A stretch of DNA of 64,000 bases from Sanderia malayensis (lineage: Eukaryota; Cnidaria; Scyphozoa; Semaeostomeae; Pelagiidae), in assembly GCA_013076295.1 (NCBI GenBank), contig RQOL01000466.1, positions 62,001 through 126,000 of the forward strand, written 5' to 3'. Positions 58,201 to 64,000 of this stretch are shown here, piece by piece. The position numbers and the translations under genes are program-made. Within the stretch, counting starts at the first letter, position 1. Every line of letters starts with the position of its first letter. The notes under the pieces were generated by a model. That model was not told the DNA's origin. It did not search any database and was given only the letters and a program-made list of their open reading frames with translations.

Positions 58201-61200
58201 TATTTCCTTGTGTCATTTTAAGGTACAAGAATCAGGGCTATAAAGTTTTGTTGAATTTTTCAGTTGAAGAAGAAAACAATGTGTGGAAACTTAGCCTTGC
58301 ATATTGCATGTTTAAATGGACAGGATGGGGTCATTGATTTGCTGGTCAGAAATGGCTCCTCAGTTGATGCATTCAACTCAAAAAGCCAGGTAATCAAGAT
58401 ACTGCCATGTGAATGGTGTCTTTATTTGTTGTTTCAATGTATAGATGGAGGAAAGTTGGTAGGGGTTGTGTTCGTTTTGTAAACGATCACATTTTTGCAA
58501 ACCGTCTGTTAAGTTATTAGAAATAAAAGTTTTAATGCGATTCTTAATATCCTTGTTGAATTATTTATGTATTTTTTTCTGTTTTTAAGACGCCGCTACA
58601 CCTGGCAGCCTCAAGTCACTCTGGTTTCAATTGTGTTGAGGAATTACTGAATCTGCACGCTAATCCCAATCACCAGGTAATTTAATACGCCTTAGTCACA
58701 GCTCAACAGTGTGTGCGAGTTCTTTTTCAATACCTTCAACAAACCCATTGCCTTCATTACTTTCTTGTTAATCTTATTATGAATTATACAGTTGGACGGG
58801 ATTAATGCGAAAAAATATCTTAGTGATATGTTTGAGTTTTTGTGTTTTGTGTTTTGAGTGTTTAGTGTTGGACAAGATTTTAAATGTGCTCGAACTTTTT
58901 AAGTATATTTCTCTCATCGTTAAACCCTTATTGTTATGAGTGATGTCATGTATACACGTCTGAGTCGAATAGATTTTGTTTTTGAGCTAATAGCAATCTG
59001 TTTAAATTACGTTCTAGGACTCGAACGGCCAGTCCCCGATGCACATATGCGCAGCGGAAGGGCGTGCCGCTACGATTAGATTGCTGATAAGCAGCGGTGC
59101 AAAACTGAATCTTGTGGATAAGAAAGGCAATTTGGCATTGCATCTTGCGAGTAGGAACGGGCACGAGTTCTTTGTTATGGAGTTGCTTAACAACGATGCC
59201 GACGCTTTTTGGTAAGTAACTCGAATACACCGCTGTCATAAAGCCATGCGTTTGTTTAACGAAGGCTTTAAGTAAGGCTTCAAGTGAGTGTGAGAAAGTT
59301 GGAGTTGTCAAGGCTCACGCTTGACGCACACTAAGTGCGAGCCAAAATGAAGCGAGATAGACTGGTACTCATGACACCGGTTGCAATAATTGATTCAGTG
59401 TATGTTCATTTGATTCTACAGTCGCGGCGAAGACAGCATGACTGCATTGCACATGGCTGCTCTCGGTGGACATACAGACTGCTGCAGAACACTCGTTGCC
59501 AATGGCAAGTATCTACGAGTAGAAATTCAATGAATTGCTCAAAGTCTTGTCACTGACTCTTCCAAATGCTCTTGTTTGCAACAGAATCATTTCTATGCGA
59601 CGCGACCATGATCGCTCTGATGATTATCGTGATTGAGTTGATTTTGATTATGATCAATGATAGATCTGATTTTGATTAATGTTATTTATGATTTTGATTA
59701 CAGGATGCAACGTGATTTCTATTGATGCCAATGATCGAACTCCTTTGCATGCAGCAGCCTGTAGCAGGTAATTCATAAGAACGACTTTCTAATCCACCTC
59801 AATACTTATAATTAGTTGTTAATCTTTTCTTGAAACTTAGTATTATATCTTGTGTAAAACTTGTGCATTTTTTATTCTTGATTGTTTCATTTTTTAGAAA
59901 TCCTGATTGTTTAGATCTTCTTCTTCGCCAAGGTGCACAGTTCGATCTCTCTGACAAGATGGGAAGGTAAGCAAGCTATTACAACTCTTAAGGCCCTGCT
60001 ACGCCAGAATATATTCTATAGATATCTTACATGTTAATGAAGAGAAAATCTCTCGTGATTATCGTGTCGTTTAACAAGACATTCAAACAATGTCAGAGGA
60101 CTAAAACATCTTTTTTCAAACGATTTTCAACAACATCTAAGGAATATTTTGTGCTATGATACACGATTAGATTTTTCTTTCTTTATTATCTAATAGTTTC
60201 TGATGATAAATTCTTCTAATGTAACCCGCTTTTAGCCATGCACCTTGCCACAAAGATCACTTTTTTGACAAAGCTCTCCATTCTTTATCTCTTTTTTTCA
60301 ATGATTCCTTGATAGACTGTACGCATGCGCTTTTAAAACTGCAATGCTTTGACCTTGGGCACGATTCCTTTAGTTTTCTATTGAATTGAATTGCTGGACG
60401 CTTAATACAGTCGAATCTCGCTATGTCGAACTCGGTTATCTCGAACAACTCGCCATCTCGAACAGATTTCCATTTCCCCTCGTTCTCTGTTTAGGTGAAT
60501 TTAGTCCGCATATCTCGAACTCCCGCTATGTGGAAAAAATTTTCATTTCCCCTGAGAGTTCGAGATAGCGAGAGTCGACTGTATATCATTTGCATCATCT
60601 AGTAATTCAATCCAGTATCAAAAGCAATCTTGTTGTGAACGTATCTAATGCTTAGTTTGAACTGATGATTGTTTTTATGAATAGAACTGCCCTGCACTAT
60701 GCCGCAGGCTATGCGTCGGCTGAATGCGTCGAGCTTCTACTCTCAAAAGGATGCAGTGTCCACAAACAGGATACCAACGGATGCACACCATTGCATTATG
60801 CCGCGGCAAGAGATGGAAACGCATTGTAAGTAATAAACACATTACTACTCTGCTTCATTTTTTAGTTGGATCACCATAAAAATATACATTCACACAATAA
60901 ACGCCACTGTTTGAAATATTTCCACCAATAATCAAATAGTTTGTTATAAGTTAGAGACGTTTTTTACGATGAATATCTGTTCTTTTAGAGTTGTCGAGAA
61001 ATTACTAAAGAGTGGAGCAAGTATCCGAAAGAAAGATAAAAATGATTACACGCCACTGCATTATGCTGCTCTCAGTGGTCACAAGCTTGCGATAGAAATG
61101 GTAATAAAATCCGTTATACTGATACTTTCTTCAATTAACGCTTCATTCATCATCAGAAACAGCAATTTCATGTTTATTTCTCTTATAAACGCTAATCGTG

Positions 61201-63648
61201 TTTTCTTGCCTTCCAGTTATTGGACGTTGGTAGTGATAATTTAGTCAATAAAGGAACGTCATTTGGCTATACGCCACTGCACTTTGCTGTAAGTTTGATA
61301 TGAATACCTTAACTTAATACCTTAATATATGGAAATCATATATTAACAAACATGTTCCGAGAAATACATGATCTTTTCTCATCATATATTAACAACTATA
61401 TTTCAATGCAGTAATCTTATATCACAGCACAGTTTTATTCAGATTCCCCCTCTGATATCTGGTACCTTCTCACAATTGATGCCTATCCACAGCGAAATAT
61501 TACCTCAAATTTTTGATGATTGGGTGAAACATGTTCTTTTAAAGATCTCCACGGCGCTCAAGCCTTCATATTAATGGCCCAACGTGTTTCTGTACCAGAT
61601 TATTTCATATTATTGATATATTTCTATTTTTGCTCACAGAGTTACCATGGCCATGTAGCTGGTCTGAAGGTTCTTATTGGTGTTTACCATAATCTCAGTA
61701 TAAAAGATGGTAATGGTAAGAATCTATTTCATTCATCGTTGGCATCACTTCCACCCCTTACAACCAAAATTATATAGGGTGGAGCTTTGATCGCCCTTTA
61801 TGTAAAAACCAAACCAATACATCAGCCTCGCTTGAGGTAAATCTGAGGGGATGATGGAATGTTATTGTGAATGTGACACTTATCTGCACATTCAATATTT
61901 CTTTCCAGGCCTGACACCATTGGACTTAGCAGCACATGCAGGGCATACGTAAGTTGATCAGTGAATTCGCTGCTTCCATGTATTTCACACACACACACAT
62001 ACACACACCCACACACCCACACGCACGCACGCACGCACACACACACACACACACACACACAAACACGCACACACACACACGCACACACACACACAAGTAC
62101 ATGCGCTAGATAGATACCGTAAATCCTCGAATTAGCCCCCTGGTGGCTTATTTATTTTTGACCTTTTGAGAGGGGGGCTTATTCGAGGGTGGGGCTTATA
62201 AAGCTATCTGAAATATGGCACAAAATTTGATGTTGTTACTGGGAAAATAAACGGGAAATTGGTTTAGTTGTTCCAGCAAAGTGTTTTGCATACACAGACA
62301 ATCAGAAGAATGCTAAGATATTGATGAAAAAACTGCTAGAAAAAAAAATTTTCTCGACCTCGCTTTACGCAAATATCAACATGTTAGGGTGGAGGCTTAT
62401 TCGGGGGGGGGGTTATTAACAATTTGTAGTCCTAGGGTGGGGGCTTATTCGAGGGGGGCTTATTCGAGGATTTACGGTAGCTGAATTGGTCTGGTTGGTT
62501 TAGTATTAGTTTAGTATTAGTATTACTTGATTTCTCTTTCTACAGAGATTGTGTCGAAGCTTTGTTGACAAGTGATAATCCGGCATCAGTACTTATTTCT
62601 GATAATGACATGAAGCGAACACCGTTGCACGCTGCTGGTAAGATGCATTCAATCATAGACCCATTGTCGATGTTGTTTTCTTATAATATTGTTTATACTT
62701 CACATATTCATCAATTGCCATTCGCAGTGTTTATCTATCTTGTTTGACATTTATAGCTTATAATGGGCATACAGAATGCTTGAAACTTTTATTGAAACAT
62801 GCTGAAGCTGAGAATGCTGTTGATTGTGTCGATGGACAAGACAGGTTTGTGAATCGTTTTTGTCTTTCTTGCTTGTCTTCCTTCGCCATTGATAATCACC
62901 TCCGTTAGTTTTTCATACCCCTCATTATCACCTCTGCTTGTCATTGTATAGCTTCTCTATTTACTTGGATTTTTTCGCAAGTTTTCCATGAGGGATATAA
63001 TATATAGTCGTACCTATAAAAATGCTGAATGATTGACTTCTGATATAAAGGCATGAAGAACGTTTAGTTTGTATCACTGTTTTTTTCTAAACAGGACACC
63101 GCTAATGTTAGCTGTTACAAATGGACATAGTGATAGTGTAATGCTACTTTTGCAAGAAGGCTCAAACCCAAGTGCTCAAGATGCTAATCAAAGGACGGCT
63201 GTGCACCGTGGGGTAAAACATTGGTGTACATTCTGTTTACATCTGACGACCAACTTTTGTAACTCGTTATTTATCCTCTCATTCTCTTTGTGTAGGCTAC
63301 CTGTGGTCAAGAGGAATGTGTGGACGCCCTATTGCAGTATGGTGCCGACCCGAATTCAAGGTATGTTCATCCTTTTCACTTTTCTTTTCCGAGCAAACAA
63401 ATCTGATTTTTCAGCAATTAACAACATTCATAAGCATATCATAAGACTAAATTATTCAAAGACTTACAACAAACTATTTAGACTATTTTGTTTTTCTTCA
63501 TTCAGAGACAGCAATGGAAGGACTCCGTTATTAATTTCAGCTGCGTGCGATCATGTTGGAATATTAGGCAGCTTATTACAGGCTGGAGGTGATCCATACG
63601 CTCTTGATAACTCAAATTACTCTGCTTTGCATTGGTCATCATACAACG
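55201..63648 (+). CDS. ANKRD28/44/52-like protein: regulatory ankyrin subunit of phosphatase 6 (3' partial)
   Basis: I can join 25 exons in phase: 55201-55227, 55345-55428, 55879-55957, 56608-56678, 56881-56989, 57161-57252, 57444-57531, 57746-57810, 57938-58015, 58264-58389, 58590-58676, 59018-59211, 59422-59504, 59704-59767, 59898-59966, 60685-60825, 60989-61100, 61217-61288, 61640-61715, 61909-61948, 62546-62637, 62757-62844, 63095-63212, 63296-63360 and 63506-63648. The roughly 754 residues are a continuous array of over 20 ankyrin repeats. Stretches such as [50 protein letters not shown] and [17 protein letters not shown] follow the order of vertebrate ANKRD28, 44 and 52. These proteins scaffold the PP6 phosphatase with SAPS subunits. 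Exon 13 ends with a GC donor (GCAAGT at 59505), the only choice that keeps the frame. The last repeats and C-terminus lie past the window. Confidence 0.92.
58117..58163. repeat. C run and (CA)n microsatellite
   Basis: CCCCCCC followed by about 12 CA units and imperfect ACACACCC copies, inside an intron of the ankyrin gene. Confidence 0.9.
60408..60581. mobile_element. Pogo/Tigger-type MITE with TA duplication
   Basis: The left end CAGTCGAATCTCGCTATGTC and the right end, read inward, CAGTCGACTCTCGCTATCTC are inverted repeats flanked by TA on both sides. The interior has repeated (T)ATCTCGAAC motifs. Located in the intron between exons 15 and 16 of the ankyrin gene. Confidence 0.8.
61986..62095. 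repeat. 110-bp (CA)n microsatellite
   Basis: Mostly CA units with interspersed CG and AT variants, in an ankyrin-gene intron. The antisense open frame of valines and cysteines here is an artefact of the repeat. Confidence 0.95.
62115..62479. mobile_element. MITE with TACCGTAAATCCTCGAATTA ends
   Basis: The right end read inward (TACCGTAAATCCTCGAATAA) mirrors the left. Inside, GGGGGCTTATTCGAGG motifs are repeated. It is of the same general build as 47612-47931 (TACCGTA ends, G-rich interior), and sits beside the CA microsatellite. Confidence 0.75.
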
Positions 63649-63866
63649 GTGAGTTGGCATCATTAAACACTCTCCAGCGATAATCATCTTTTTCATTTCC
63701 AATCCGTTCGTGTTTTTCCAATTTAGGTTTCTTTCATTTTGCTATAGTATGCATTCATTGGTACCTGTCTCTCGATAGTATCACCTGCGATGCTATCACT
63801 GCCCTGTTTGCGATAAGCTTTCTTCTATGGGTTTTTTGAGATAATTAACCTTATTTCATAGCTGGT

Positions 63867-64000
63867 ACAATAAAGTCTTCATAACTCGAACCGGCGATAA
63901 CTCGAGCTTGTGATGACTCGAACCAATTTTTATTTCCCTTGAAAGCTTTGCTAGTACCTTTTAACCTTCGATAACTCGAACATTTGTTAACTCAAGCCAT
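63867..64000. mobile_element. Pogo-like MITE, cut by the window edge
   Basis: TACAATAAAGTCTTCATAAC followed by four spaced TAACTCGAAC/TGACTCGAAC motifs resembles the interior of the 60408-60581 element but is a different copy. The right end is outside the window. Confidence 0.5.

Noticed and set aside
61822..62094. 90-codon minus-strand frame of Val and Cys
   Set aside because: Translation of the (CA)n microsatellite.

Overview
The window is nuclear DNA of an animal. Genes are split by many short AT-rich GT-AG introns, base composition is AT-rich, and the intergenic DNA is full of relics of DNA transposons (MULE, PIF/Harbinger, pogo-type MITEs), a reverse-transcriptase element and an SF1 helicase of kinds common in early-branching animals. 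A cnidarian, perhaps an anthozoan, is my best guess. It is an inference from gene and repeat style, not proof. A 100-base run of N (4734-4833) is an assembly gap.

Layout: (1) 1.2-6.5 kb holds two convergent multi-exon genes facing the gap, a SWIM/CxC-type zinc-finger protein (+) and an unrecognised gene (-), enclosed by a 33-bp inverted repeat. (2) 6.5-11.3 kb is mostly MITEs plus a small THAP-domain ORF. (3) 11.3-22.5 kb (-) is a 20-exon LRP-like receptor whose ectodomain exons 2-9 are duplicated in tandem. (4) 22.9-31.7 kb is a debris zone with retroelement and helicase fragments, a zinc-finger ORF and a 165-bp tandem array. (5) 32.3-41.2 kb (-) is the intact 14-exon paralog of the receptor. 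(6) 41.7-46.5 kb holds a candidate MULE-type non-autonomous element with a 9-bp target duplication, a MULE transposase relic and a Harbinger relic. (7) 46.5-64 kb is ordinary gene space: an unrecognised four-exon gene (+), SLC35B1 (-), a classical aquaporin (-) and an ANKRD28/44/52-like ankyrin gene (+) running off the right edge.

The receptors are the most interesting part. Each has a signal peptide, YWTD (LDL-receptor class B) beta-propellers, an unassigned 10-cysteine module, a WAP domain, EGF repeats, one transmembrane helix and a tail with an NPxY endocytosis motif (FDNPIY/IDNPIY), a YVMM (YxxM, PI3K-type) motif and a YEEV (Src-SH2-type) motif. The open frame and splice phases are kept through all 14 and all 20 exons (I predict 1857 and 1983 aa). 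The three ectodomain copies are near-identical except for tight clusters of amino-acid changes in the same two loops of successive propeller blades, while nearby introns and framework codons barely differ. That pattern suggests diversification of a ligand-binding face, as in immune, self-recognition or symbiont receptors. This function is inference only.
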